In this document: one piece after another, positions 1-8,695 of the stretch
Layout of the letters: every line of letters starts with the position of its first letter
Position numbering within the stretch: the first letter of the stretch is position 1
Origin: Lentilitoribacter sp039986595
GTDB lineage: Bacteria; Pseudomonadota; Alphaproteobacteria; Rhizobiales; Rhizobiaceae
Direction: 5' to 3'
NCBI GenBank assembly: GCA_039986595.1
Contig: JBDWQJ010000004.1
Span: 868,001-932,000, forward strand
DNA length: 64,000 nucleotides
The notes under the pieces: generated by a model
The model's input: only the letters and a program-made list of their open reading frames with translations
What the model was told of the DNA's origin: nothing
The model's database searches: none
Made by a program: the position numbers and the translations under genes

Positions 1-1230
1 GTCAGAGCAAAAGATCATTTGGATAATTTATCCTCACTTCCAAATGGGACCTTTACCAAAGATATACCCGCACCTAAAACTGATGCAGAATATGTGTCAG
101 CAGTTCTCAAGATAACGAAGTCAGGATTTAATGTCATAGGTTTGGTGGATAATGAAACTAAGGATCAGATCCATAGTAAAATTATAAACTTGGTTCCCGA
201 AGAAGCAAAACATGCGCGTCAAAAACTGAAGGATAAAAATCTTTATCACCTCTATGTCGTATGCGATTTATTTAAACGTTTTTTGCCAAAAATTGCTGAT
301 ATTCAAACTTGGAATAAAGCCAGTCGATTGGCAAAGCTTCCGCAATTACCTGTTAATGCCACGCAAAATGAAACCGATGACTATATCAGGGCGCTGAAGG
401 AACATAGCCATCAAGATGAAAACAAACTGAAGAATTTAGTGAACCAAGTTGGTCACGCGTCACATCGATTGCCATCGAATAAATTTAGCTTGTTGAATGG
501 GTTGGATTTTATATTCGACGGTAGCAAACTTGTCATTACTTCCCAAACAACTCATCCCAATACGCCATGCTGGGAAATGACTATTCCTTTGGAAAAACCG
601 CACCTTCGACAATCACATCCATTGATGATCAAAGATCTTGATGCAATACGGTTTAATACTCAGTTTCTTGAGTATAACCATTGGTCGTTATCCCGAAAAG
701 GAATAGGGTTCGCGGCAAGCGCTCCTAATCCAGAGGCTTCCCCTCTGCTCATTCAAGATTTTACGGCCATAGCTAAATGGCGATCCGTAGATAAAAATCT
801 CAAGGCAGTTGAACGCTTCAAATTGGATAAGTTGCAGCTAGATAAATTGAGCAAATGGAAAGCTGAGTTTTCTGCCACACCTCAATTTATGCGCAGAAGC
901 TTTCAGACTATTCTTGATATTAAAATCGAGGAAGAAAAACTCATGCTTGCGTTTCCAAATGACCGTAATCAAAAAAGATCGCTGGGAACAGCATTGAGCA
1001 ACGGCACACCATTGTTCCTGAACAAAGACAGGTTATTTGATTTTACATCAATCAAGAAACTCATCCAGCTCGCTCTAGATTATGGCATAGAATATGAGTT
1101 TGAACTACTCGTCGGTCATCAGGGTCCATCTGCTTTGCAGTTTCATTGTATTGGGCTTCCATTTGAGGCATCCATTACCTTGCCACTATTACTATCTGTG
1201 AAAGGTAACCCAGTGGAATTCACAAGGTAA
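1..1230 (+). CDS. Hypothetical protein, 5'-truncated by the window edge
   Basis: The frame is open from base 1, and the first possible start inside the window is a TTG at 19 with no Shine-Dalgarno sequence, so the gene most likely begins upstream. About 409 residues are visible, ending in a TAA at 1228-1230. The protein is soluble-looking and basic, with no transmembrane segment or motif I recognise. The composition is ordinary protein (charged helices such as KLDKLQLDKLSKWKAEF, then a hydrophobic C-terminal part), so I consider it a real gene, but I cannot assign a function. A GC-richer restriction-like cassette lies downstream, which suggests an accessory region. Confidence 0.6.
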   Translation, partial: VRAKDHLDNLSSLPNGTFTKDIPAPKTDAEYVSAVLKITKSGFNVIGLVDNETKDQIHSKIINLVPEEAKHARQKLKDKNLYHLYVVCDLFKRFLPKIADIQTWNKASRLAKLPQLPVNATQNETDDYIRALKEHSHQDENKLKNLVNQVGHASHRLPSNKFSLLNGLDFIFDGSKLVITSQTTHPNTPCWEMTIPLEKPHLRQSHPLMIKDLDAIRFNTQFLEYNHWSLSRKGIGFAASAPNPEASPLLIQDFTAIAKWRSVDKNLKAVERFKLDKLQLDKLSKWKAEFSATPQFMRRSFQTILDIKIEEEKLMLAFPNDRNQKRSLGTALSNGTPLFLNKDRLFDFTSIKKLIQLALDYGIEYEFELLVGHQGPSALQFHCIGLPFEASITLPLLLSVKGNPVEFTR

Positions 1231-1735
1231 AGCCAACTCTCATTTGGAATTTAGATCGTCTGCTATCGAGTAGAAAGCAGAGTCTGAGTTTTACAAGTGA
1301 ATAGGCAGGAGAGTGCCAATTGGAGACATGCTTGCTGGAAAGATATTGTGTCTCAAATTTTCTCGCGAAGTTCTGTTATAGCGGACTTTGCTGTCTCTTG
1401 CTGCGTCGCAATATTTTTGGCGATACAATCGAATGCTTTGGTGACAAGGGGATAGCTACCGTTGGCGCAATTTAAAGTTCCTCAACCGAATTTCACCAAA
1501 ACAGACTTCAATGCTTCCAAAGTACCGAATCAAATGGTATTAACTCCTAGGCAATTTCGGCAACATATTTTCTTAAAGGGGTTCAAATACCCTCGAATTA
1601 TAATCCGAATTGCCCTTGGTTCAAACACGGAGTTAGTTAGGCGCGTCCTCAACACGTGCAGACAAAATAAAATAAACCGTTTATAGTTCAATCAATAATG
1701 GAAAAAGCCAAATCCGGCTGAGTATTAGGTTCCCC
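1231..1735. other. 505-bp stretch with no convincing gene; possible gene remnants
   Basis: A TTG-started plus-strand frame at 1462-1686 (74 codons) has no ribosome binding site. On the minus strand, 1353-1481 reads as about 42 codons ending in ...TAKSAITELREKI-stop, protein-like in composition but without a start codon, so it may be the tail of a broken gene. The stretch ends where the GC-richer methyltransferase gene begins, which fits an insertion boundary. I would not annotate either frame as a functional gene. Confidence 0.35.
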
Positions 1736-2788
1736 GTGGCGAAAATAACAGAAAACCAAAACTCCGGCCTTAGAGGTGCGCAAAAAGCCAAAAAAGACGA
1801 GTTTTACACACGCCTTGAGGATATCGAGAAAGAGCTTCGGCACTACCGCGACCACTTCAAGGGCAAGGTGGTTTTGTGCAACTGTGATGACCCCCGCGTC
1901 AGCAATTTCTTTCACTACTTTTCCTATGGCTTTGAACACCTTGGCCTGAAAAAGCTGATTACGACTTGCTACAAAAGCCGTGCGCGTGATCTGTTCAGTG
2001 AAAACGAAGAGGAAACCGCCATTTCGTTGATCTATGCGGGCGATAAGAACGGCAACCGCGTGCCTGATCTGGAAGAAATTGGCGTAACGCAACTGGAAGA
2101 GGATGGCGATTTTCGCAGTGACGAGTGTGTCGGGCTTCTCAAGCAAGCTGATATTGTTGTGACCAACCCGCCGTTTTCCTTGTTTCGTGAATACATTGCG
2201 CTACTTGTCGAGCATGGCAAAAAATTCCTGATTATTGGGAATATGAACGCCGTCACTTACAAAGAACTTTTTCCGATGATCAAAGCCAACAAGGTTTGGC
2301 TTGGCCCTAGCATTCGCAGTGGCGACCGTGTTTTCGGTGTTCCTGACGATTACCCCTTGAAGGCCGCAGGATGTGGGATCGATGAAAATGGAAAAAAATT
2401 CATCAAAGTAAAAAGCGTCCGTTGGTTCACGAATATGGATTTTGCCGAGCGTCACGAGGATTTAGTGCTGCACCGAAAATACAATCCAGAAGACTATCCT
2501 CATTTTGACAATTACGATGCAATCAACGTTGATGTAACTAAAGATATCCCTGTAGATTACGATGGCCCCATGGGTGTGCCTATCACCTTTTTGGACAAGT
2601 ATAATCCTGACCAGTTCGAGATTTTGGGCATTACTGATAGAGATGACAATAGCGGACTCAAGACACGCAAATACACGCGTGCCCATGGTCCGAAATATAG
2701 CGATATGAATAGACGTGGTGCTATTTTGGTCGACGGCCAGTTAAAGCCAACCTACGCGCGTGTATTCATACGGAAACTAGTTAAATGA
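1736..2788 (+). CDS. Adenine-specific DNA methyltransferase, EcoRI-methylase family
   Basis: This 350-residue protein carries the hallmarks of the M.EcoRI-type family: an N-terminal KxDEFYT block (residues 20-25), the CNCDDP motif (48-53) and the adenine-methyltransferase catalytic motif NPPF (144-147). The expected reaction is S-adenosylmethionine-dependent N6-adenine methylation protecting a specific DNA site. The start is a GTG at 1736, chosen because the family's conserved N-terminus follows it immediately. The stop overlaps the start of the DUF262-HNH gene (ATGA at 2785-2788), so the two are translationally coupled and should be one modification/restriction unit. Base composition is visibly GC-richer than the flanks, suggesting horizontal acquisition. 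The family call is secure; the recognition site is unknown. Confidence 0.93.
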   Translation: MAKITENQNSGLRGAQKAKKDEFYTRLEDIEKELRHYRDHFKGKVVLCNCDDPRVSNFFHYFSYGFEHLGLKKLITTCYKSRARDLFSENEEETAISLIYAGDKNGNRVPDLEEIGVTQLEEDGDFRSDECVGLLKQADIVVTNPPFSLFREYIALLVEHGKKFLIIGNMNAVTYKELFPMIKANKVWLGPSIRSGDRVFGVPDDYPLKAAGCGIDENGKKFIKVKSVRWFTNMDFAERHEDLVLHRKYNPEDYPHFDNYDAINVDVTKDIPVDYDGPMGVPITFLDKYNPDQFEILGITDRDDNSGLKTRKYTRAHGPKYSDMNRRGAILVDGQLKPTYARVFIRKLVK

Positions 2789-3888
2789 AGATAACCCTCA
2801 AAGAAATTACGGTTCGCGACTTAAGCAAAGGTTACACGGACAACACCGAAGGCGGAGTCACTGGCTATGGGGGCAAGCTCGATATCAGGCCACCTTTTCA
2901 ACGCGAATTTGTTTACAAGGATCAGCAGCGCGATGCGGTGATCGACACAGCATCTAAGGGCTTCCCCCTCAACGTGATGTATTGGGCTGTGCGGGAGAAT
3001 GGCGAGTTTGAAATCATTGACGGCCAACAGCGGACAATCTCGCTTTGTCAGTACGTCAACGGCGATTTTTCGGTCAAGATCGGCTCATTCAAAGAAAAAC
3101 GCGCGTTCTTCAACCTTCAAGCCGATGAACAAGAGAAACTCCTCGACTACCCGCTCACCGTCTACCTGTGCAGCGGGACCGATACGGAAAAGCTGGAATG
3201 GTTCAAGACGATCAATATCGCGGGTGCGCAACTGACGGAGCAGGAGCTGCGTAACGCCGTTTACCACGGTGAATGGGTCACAGACGCCAAAAAGTGGTTC
3301 AGCAAGCGAAACTGTCCCGCGCAGGCGATTGGAACAAAATACTTGAAGGGTGAAGCGATCCGCCAGACCTATCTGGAAACGGCGATCAGATGGCACGCCC
3401 CAGATGGCGATATTGAGCAATATATGTCCGATCACCAGAAAGAGACATCGGCGAAAGACCTTTGGGATTATTTCGAACGTATCATCGAGTGGGCACAAGC
3501 CTGCTTTCCGAAGTATCGCAAGCAGATGCAAGGTGTCCCTTGGGGGCCACTTTATAACGCATACGGCCCCGCAGTGATTGACGCGGCAAAAGCGGAGGAA
3601 GAGGTTAAGCGCCTGTTTATAGACGAAGATGTAGGCAACAAATCGGGTATTTATAGCTTTATTTTTGACGGTAAGGAACGAAACCTCAACATCCGCCAAT
3701 TTTCTGAAAAAGATAGAACCGAAGCCTACGAGCGGCAAAGCGGCGTTTGCCCTGTCTGCAAGGAAACCTTTGCAATAACCGCGATGGAAGCCGACCACAT
3801 CGACCCTTGGCACGCAGGGGGCAAGACAAACGCGGACAACTGCCAAATGCTATGCAAGGAAGACAACCGCCGGAAATCAGGAATTTAA
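2785..3888 (+). CDS. DUF262 (GmrSD N-terminal type) protein with C-terminal HNH endonuclease
   Basis: The 367-residue product begins with a DUF262/ParB-like NTPase-type domain: PFQREFVY at 37-44 and the signature IDGQQRT at 78-84. It ends in an HNH nuclease: CPVC (322-325), D337-H338, N352 and N361, with a second cysteine pair C353/C357 for zinc. In GmrSD-type enzymes DUF262 couples nucleotide hydrolysis to cleavage, often of modified DNA. Here it is fused directly to an HNH domain and its start ATG overlaps the stop of an EcoRI-type methyltransferase, so I infer a nuclease whose action is governed by methylation state. It is much shorter than full GmrSD fusions. Function is inferred from domains and linkage. 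Confidence 0.85.
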   Translation: MKITLKEITVRDLSKGYTDNTEGGVTGYGGKLDIRPPFQREFVYKDQQRDAVIDTASKGFPLNVMYWAVRENGEFEIIDGQQRTISLCQYVNGDFSVKIGSFKEKRAFFNLQADEQEKLLDYPLTVYLCSGTDTEKLEWFKTINIAGAQLTEQELRNAVYHGEWVTDAKKWFSKRNCPAQAIGTKYLKGEAIRQTYLETAIRWHAPDGDIEQYMSDHQKETSAKDLWDYFERIIEWAQACFPKYRKQMQGVPWGPLYNAYGPAVIDAAKAEEEVKRLFIDEDVGNKSGIYSFIFDGKERNLNIRQFSEKDRTEAYERQSGVCPVCKETFAITAMEADHIDPWHAGGKTNADNCQMLCKEDNRRKSGI

Positions 3889-4229
3889 AGGAAGGTGTTT
3901 CATGGGCAGTTTTCCAAACCTTAGTGAATGTCGGCTTTGGTTAAACCTTTCTCGAATAGCAGCTATGGGCCGTCCTTACCCTTAGTAGTGATGCTGCACT
4001 TGCGAACACGCTTACAACAACAGTTGGGAGTTTGGGCTCGAAGCAGCCATTCACCTTCATTATTTATGAATTTCGGTTTCATTTTTTCTATGACCGCATT
4101 GGGCCAGCTACTGCCCAATTCTGCGAAGCATCTCAAGGCCGCTTAAGACTGGAAAACAGAAGTTTTTTAATTGGTTGCGATTTTCAATCTCGTGCCAATT
4201 GCGGACCAATTGTTTATTGAGGAGTGGGC
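3889..4229. other. 341-bp intergenic stretch, no supported gene
   Basis: It separates the restriction-like cassette from the convergent opine dehydrogenase gene. Short open frames on both strands (for example 3928-4146 plus) lack ribosome binding sites and motifs. No hairpin with a U-run stood out. The composition returns to the low-GC background within it, so one edge of the acquired cassette probably lies here. Confidence 0.5.
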
Positions 4230-5294
4230 TCAGAAACCATTCAGAGATAGATTTTTCAGTTGATCCAAATCGAGTTCGTGCAAATCTGATATCAAGTTAT
4301 TATCTTTTTCAAATTCACGATCGTAGCATGCATTCATGATGGCCATGCCGCTCATGTGAACCGGTACATCAACGCCCGCTGACTTTGCCAAATGAATGAG
4401 TGGCGACAAACCAAAAGGCATATCTTCCAGAACATAGCGAGTTGAAATATCCTTTGGCCCTAAAGGGCCTTTTAGCTTGAAAGCGCGCTGCTGATATAGT
4501 TCAGCCAATGATTTTTCTTTCATGCTAAGACTGGTTTCCATCGTGGTTTTTATATCAGTTATTTCATAACCAAATGCATTTGCAATTTTAATTCGTTCAT
4601 CATCAAGCGCGGCAATCAAGTTAGATACTAGCGGGGTAATGTTAGGGTTTTGGAGCCAGTCTTCGCCCCGCTCAATTCTGGTGAGATTACAAAGAGCAAC
4701 GGCCAAATGAACCTCTGGGTTAAGATTGCTCAGCGTAATTGATAATAGGTCATTGTCTGTTTCAAATATATTACCAAACAACTCCTTGCAGATCGCAGTG
4801 GCACGATCTGCTATATTCATTGGGATCGTTGCCATTTGAATGTGGGGGCGGATCATACCGATATGAACATTATTGATGGATTTGGGCGTCTTGGCGGTCA
4901 GAGCAGTTGTATTCCATGCGGAGATCGGGATCTGAATACCGCGTTGGGATAGCTTTTTCGACAGATAGAGTGCAGCCAGTGAAAGATGGCCGCTTATGAT
5001 AATACAATGACGAGGTTTTAAGTGCGGAATGATTGCGTCAAAAACAGTTCGATATCCGTTTGCTGGAAGCGCCAAAATGATAACGTCATGTTTTGCAAGT
5101 TCCTCAATGGTGTTACAAATTTTCGGATTAAACTTGCCTTCAATCGCGCCTGTCACTTCAAGCTGTGCACCATTCATTAGTTTTTTGGTGGATTTGCCTG
5201 ATGGCGACCAAAGGCTTGTTGAGTGTCCTTTTGATAAAAGATAAGCCGCATAGCCTTTTGCAATAGCACCAGCACCTGCAATTCCAATATTCAT
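4230..5294 (-). CDS. NAD(P)-dependent opine (octopine/nopaline) dehydrogenase family protein
   Basis: The 354-residue protein opens with a Rossmann dinucleotide site (GIAGAGAIAKGYAAYL at residues 4-19) and continues with the layout of the octopine/nopaline dehydrogenase family, including a late H-x-x-K-like region. These enzymes reductively condense an alpha-keto acid with an amino acid, or run in reverse. It lies just downstream of the FAD subunit gene on the same strand (22-bp gap), so it is probably co-transcribed with the two dehydrogenase subunits and takes part in making or consuming the same opine-like substrate. The exact substrate cannot be read from the sequence. A ketopantoate-reductase-like role is a less likely alternative. 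Confidence 0.82.
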   Translation of the reverse strand: MNIGIAGAGAIAKGYAAYLLSKGHSTSLWSPSGKSTKKLMNGAQLEVTGAIEGKFNPKICNTIEELAKHDVIILALPANGYRTVFDAIIPHLKPRHCIIISGHLSLAALYLSKKLSQRGIQIPISAWNTTALTAKTPKSINNVHIGMIRPHIQMATIPMNIADRATAICKELFGNIFETDNDLLSITLSNLNPEVHLAVALCNLTRIERGEDWLQNPNITPLVSNLIAALDDERIKIANAFGYEITDIKTTMETSLSMKEKSLAELYQQRAFKLKGPLGPKDISTRYVLEDMPFGLSPLIHLAKSAGVDVPVHMSGMAIMNACYDREFEKDNNLISDLHELDLDQLKNLSLNGF

Positions 5295-5315
5295 TTGGGT
5301 TCTTTCAAAATGAGA

Positions 5316-6668
5316 TTATGTAGTCTTTGTGTCTAGTTCCATCAGCTCACCTAAGGTGACAGGCACAATCGGATTCCTTATTCGATGAAAACCAATATTC
5401 TGCTTTTTTTCACCTGTTTCAGAACTAATAATCGTTTCAATTGACGGACTGCATATGCGACCCTGACAGGGGCCCATACCGCAACGCAAATATGTTTTGA
5501 GCCTGTTTGGATCGCTTCCAGTATTTGTAATGCTCGATATCATAGTTTGTTTTGAAACTGCTTCACATCGACAAATCAACGTCTGGTCATTTGCTAGGTT
5601 GGCGCTGCCAATGGAGGGGTAAAGATGATCTATAAATTGCCTGAATTTCTGTTCTTTGATAAGCGCAGTTTTCAGGTTTTGCGACACAGGTAAATCCATC
5701 GCGGTAAGAGCTGCGATCTCACCACTAATTTGTGCAGCTTTCGCGCCCAATATGCCACCCACATCGCCCGCAATGGATATGGTGTCATTTGACTTTGCAA
5801 ACCAGCAGTCTTGTTGATCAGAGCGCTTTAGCTCTAACCCTGCGGCAGCGGCTGGATTTATATTCGGTATAACGCCGTCATGAACTAGGACTGTTTCTGC
5901 TGCTAATTCATGTGTTCTATTAGTTTTAAAGCGAATAGTTTTTACATATTCGTCACCAAGAATTTGAAAGTTAGATGCGTTTCGATAAACAGGAACATTT
6001 GCCGTTATACGTTTTAAGAGATATGCCATGCCTTTTATAAGATAATGTTTTCCATGCCACGCACCGGATAAAGAGCCAGATAGATCTTTAACTGTTGTGA
6101 GCATGCTTCTTGGTATTTTGGGGATTATGAATGCATCTATTTTGCCACCCATATTCATAATTTGAGATGCATATAAAAGCGGCAAAGGACCATTTCCTAC
6201 TATGATAATGGGACCCTTTGGCAGTTCACCACCTGATTTAAGCAGGATTTGTGCTGCTCCTACACCCATAACACCCGGTAATGTCCAATTTTCCATTGGC
6301 ATTGGCCTCTCTAAGGCGCCAGTTGCTAAAATGACCTTTTGTGGTGCAAATGTTTTAATTCCGTTGGGGCCTTTTACGCTGGCTGTTCCATCAGGGTCTA
6401 AATGCCATAAAGCATTGCGGGGCAGATATTTGATATTTGCTGACAAAAATTGTTCAACAAGTTGAGTTCCTGCATGATAAGTGGAACCCAATGCATTCCA
6501 GATCGTTGGGCGTAGTGTGCGCGTGGATCGGTGAAAAGCATATATATTGCCACCTGGCTCGGTACGGTTATCAACAACTGTAACATCAGCCCCATTTGAA
6601 GAAGCGGTTATAGCCGCTCTCATTCCTGCAGGGCCAGCGCCAATGATCAATAGATCAGTCATGGACAT
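5316..6668 (-). CDS. FAD/NAD(P)-dependent oxidoreductase with BFD-like [2Fe-2S] tail (opine oxidase/HcnB-type alpha subunit)
   Basis: The 450-residue protein has an FAD-binding GAGPAGM at 11-17, an ATGALERP block at 115-122 typical of this subfamily, a second dinucleotide fold near 154-165, and a C-terminal iron-sulfur domain with C366-x-C368, C396, C401 and C406. This is the architecture of the alpha subunits of octopine/nopaline oxidase, hydroxyproline dehydrogenase and HcnB. These work with a small ferredoxin-like gamma subunit and a DAO-family beta subunit. The gamma gene overlaps its start by 14 bp, which supports the complex. A beta subunit is not adjacent but is encoded elsewhere in the locus (12138 or 14289). 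Substrate not determined. Confidence 0.85.
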   Translation of the reverse strand: MSMTDLLIIGAGPAGMRAAITASSNGADVTVVDNRTEPGGNIYAFHRSTRTLRPTIWNALGSTYHAGTQLVEQFLSANIKYLPRNALWHLDPDGTASVKGPNGIKTFAPQKVILATGALERPMPMENWTLPGVMGVGAAQILLKSGGELPKGPIIIVGNGPLPLLYASQIMNMGGKIDAFIIPKIPRSMLTTVKDLSGSLSGAWHGKHYLIKGMAYLLKRITANVPVYRNASNFQILGDEYVKTIRFKTNRTHELAAETVLVHDGVIPNINPAAAAGLELKRSDQQDCWFAKSNDTISIAGDVGGILGAKAAQISGEIAALTAMDLPVSQNLKTALIKEQKFRQFIDHLYPSIGSANLANDQTLICRCEAVSKQTMISSITNTGSDPNRLKTYLRCGMGPCQGRICSPSIETIISSETGEKKQNIGFHRIRNPIVPVTLGELMELDTKTT

Positions 6669-6906
6669 TCCTCTTTATAATCATCCCATCTTCGATTTCG
6701 ACAAGACAAGCTTGCGTAGAAGGAGCACCATTGATGTCTATAAGACATTCAAAACATACACCCATCATGCAGAAAGGCGCTCTTGGACTATGATTTACGG
6801 GGTTTCTTCTGAATGGCACCAATCCTTTTTCGAGCATAAAAGTGACCAAAAGATCGCCTTTGTTTGCTTTGTATCGCTGTCCATCAATTATGATTTCCAC
6901 TTGCAT
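6655..6906 (-). CDS. Small [2Fe-2S] ferredoxin-like subunit (opine oxidase/HcnA-type gamma subunit)
   Basis: This 83-residue protein has four cluster-ligand cysteines in the plant-ferredoxin-like spacing of HcnA/gamma subunits: C46-x4-C51-x2-C54-x12-C67. The family carries electrons from the flavin subunits to the membrane chain. Its 3' end overlaps the alpha-subunit start by 14 bp, indicating translational coupling. The start ATG is preceded by AAGGAGG (read on the minus strand), a strong ribosome binding site. The gene is divergent from the ABC substrate-binding protein, with the shared control region lying between. Confidence 0.88.
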   Translation of the reverse strand: MQVEIIIDGQRYKANKGDLLVTFMLEKGLVPFRRNPVNHSPRAPFCMMGVCFECLIDINGAPSTQACLVEIEDGMIIKRNVHD

Positions 6907-6981
6907 GTTGCCTCCTTATCAAGGCAAATTAAAGTTGGAAGATATAATATTCAAATATCTAATTCATGGTATGTCATTCTT

Positions 6982-7009
6982 AAAAGTTATAACAAAAGAT
7001 ATAACTTTT
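6982..7009. promoter_or_regulatory. Perfect 10-bp inverted repeat in the divergent control region
   Basis: AAAAGTTATA (6982-6991) and TATAACTTTT (7000-7009) are exact inverted copies with an 8-nt spacer. The site lies between the gamma-subunit gene (minus) and the substrate-binding protein gene (plus, start 7092), the place where a LysR-type or other regulator would act on both transcripts. It has no U-run after it, so an operator is more likely than a terminator. The binding protein is inferred, possibly the LysR at 13309. Confidence 0.45.
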
Positions 7010-7091
7010 TAGCTGCATAGACAAAAGAAATATGAATTGACGTTATAAATGATAGGTAGTCAGTTATAAGCGCTAATAAAGGGAGCAACTT

Positions 7092-8636
7092 ATGAAAAAA
7101 CTATTTCTTTCCTCTGCCCTCGCTGTTGTCTTAATGGCGCCGGCAACGATGTTTTCAAGCGCGGCAGAACTCACACTAGCGTCGGCATCAGCGAATGTTG
7201 GCCAGCTGGATCCGCATATTTCAACTAAGAGCCAGGATAAAGTTATTTTTGGTATGATGTTTAATGGACTTGTACGTTTTGCGCCGGGGTCCATGTCATC
7301 AGATAGTATTGAGCCTGATCTTGCTGAAAGCTGGGAAAAGTCAGTCGATGGGCTGACATGGACTTTTAAAATTCGCAAAGGTGTCCAATTTCACGGTGGT
7401 TATGGTGAACTCACCGCTGAAGATGTTGTCTATTCATTAACGCGTGCCGGAGATCCGGATCGTTCGGGTGTGTCATCGGATTATTCTCAGGTTGAGACTG
7501 TTACTGCATTGGATGATTACACTGTGGAGATTAATTTCAGCCAATCCATCCCATCTGTTCTCGGTATTGTGGCAAATTATCATGGTGGTAATATTGTATC
7601 CAAAGCCGCTGCCGAAGAATTGGGTGAAAACTTTAAGGGTAAGCCGATTGGGACAGGACCATTCGAGTTTCAAGAACTAGCTGATGGTCAATATGTGAAG
7701 TTGAAAGCGCATGAAACTTATTTTCGTGGAAAGCCTGAAATTGACGGTGTGACCATGCGCTATATACCATCCAGTAGTGCACGAGAGCTTGCCTTTAAAA
7801 ATGGTGAACTAGACTTGTTTCAAGGTACACGAGAAGATCGATGGATTGAACGCATTCAGAGGGAAGGTACGTTGGTTGATGTCTTTCAACCCGGCGAATT
7901 ACGTACATTGCACTTAAATCAATCCATCAAGCCCTTTGATGATCCACTTGTCCGTAAAGCGATTGCCTATGCACTTAATCGTGACGAACTTGTCGCCTTT
8001 ATGGGAAGCACGATCGCAAGAACTAACCCGTCTCCAGTCCCAGGTGGCTATTTAGGCCATTCTGAAGTTGTCGAAGGTTTGCCAAATAATTTAGAAAAGG
8101 CAAAATCTCTTCTGACTGAGGCAGGTTATGAGGATGGATTTACGGCAAAAGTTGCCATTACGCAAATTCCAGCTTTGCTAACGCCGATGCAGGTTATCCA
8201 GGCACAACTCAAAAAAGTTGGTGTCAATGTTGAATTGGAAGTGATGGAACATTCAGCTTGGCATAAAGCTATTCGTGATAATGTGAGCGCAATGGTGCTT
8301 TATGGTGCTGCGCGTTTTCCGGTAGCTGATACATACCTAACGCAATTTTATCACTCAAAAAGCACAGTTAAAACCCCGACGGCTGTGACAAATTTCTCCC
8401 ATTGTTCCGTTGCTGATGCTCAAATCGATGGTGCTCGGAGTGAGGTGGACCCTGCAGCACAGCTTGAACTTTGGGCTACAGCGCAGGTGAAAATTGTTGA
8501 AGATGTTTGTTCTGTGCCGTTGTTTGAGTTGCAGCAGGCTTGGGCACGTTCGCCAAAGGTTAATCTTGGTTTTGATTTCAATGGCGCGCTTTCACTTGGG
8601 CCATTGATCAACGAACAAACGACCAAGTCTGAATAG
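7092..8636 (+). CDS. ABC transporter substrate-binding protein, family 5 (peptide/opine type)
   Basis: The 514-residue protein starts with a Sec signal peptide (MKKLFLSSALAVVLMAPA..., cleavage near residue 25) and has the family-5 signature region (LAESWEKSVDGLTWTFKIRKGVQFHGG). Family 5 proteins bind peptides, opines or similar solutes in the periplasm. The ATG is preceded by AAGGGAGC. It is the first gene of an importer operon with two permeases and a double ATPase, flanked by amine/opine-oxidising enzymes, so an opine or N-substituted amino acid is the likely cargo. This substrate is an inference from neighbours. Confidence 0.92.
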   Translation: MKKLFLSSALAVVLMAPATMFSSAAELTLASASANVGQLDPHISTKSQDKVIFGMMFNGLVRFAPGSMSSDSIEPDLAESWEKSVDGLTWTFKIRKGVQFHGGYGELTAEDVVYSLTRAGDPDRSGVSSDYSQVETVTALDDYTVEINFSQSIPSVLGIVANYHGGNIVSKAAAEELGENFKGKPIGTGPFEFQELADGQYVKLKAHETYFRGKPEIDGVTMRYIPSSSARELAFKNGELDLFQGTREDRWIERIQREGTLVDVFQPGELRTLHLNQSIKPFDDPLVRKAIAYALNRDELVAFMGSTIARTNPSPVPGGYLGHSEVVEGLPNNLEKAKSLLTEAGYEDGFTAKVAITQIPALLTPMQVIQAQLKKVGVNVELEVMEHSAWHKAIRDNVSAMVLYGAARFPVADTYLTQFYHSKSTVKTPTAVTNFSHCSVADAQIDGARSEVDPAAQLELWATAQVKIVEDVCSVPLFELQQAWARSPKVNLGFDFNGALSLGPLINEQTTKSE

Positions 8637-8645
8637 ACATTAGAA

Positions 8646-8679
8646 CAAGGGCTCGCATCACACTTAGCGAGCCTTTGTT
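8646..8679 (+). terminator. Intra-operon stem-loop between binding protein and permease genes
   Basis: ACAAGGGCTCGC (8646-8657) pairs with GCGAGCCTTTGT (8668-8679), a 12-bp stem with one G-T pair, followed by a weak T-rich tail. A hairpin here commonly protects the binding-protein message or partly terminates transcription, giving more binding protein than permease. The 59-bp gap before the permease gene is occupied mainly by this structure. Confidence 0.6.
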
Positions 8680-8695
8680 AAATTAGGCAAATATT

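Noticed and set aside
1688..2146. 152-codon minus-strand open frame
   Set aside because: Antisense to the methyltransferase gene with its conserved motifs.
3085..3846. 253-codon minus-strand open frame
   Set aside because: Antisense to the DUF262-HNH gene, which has clear motifs; a shadow of its codon bias.
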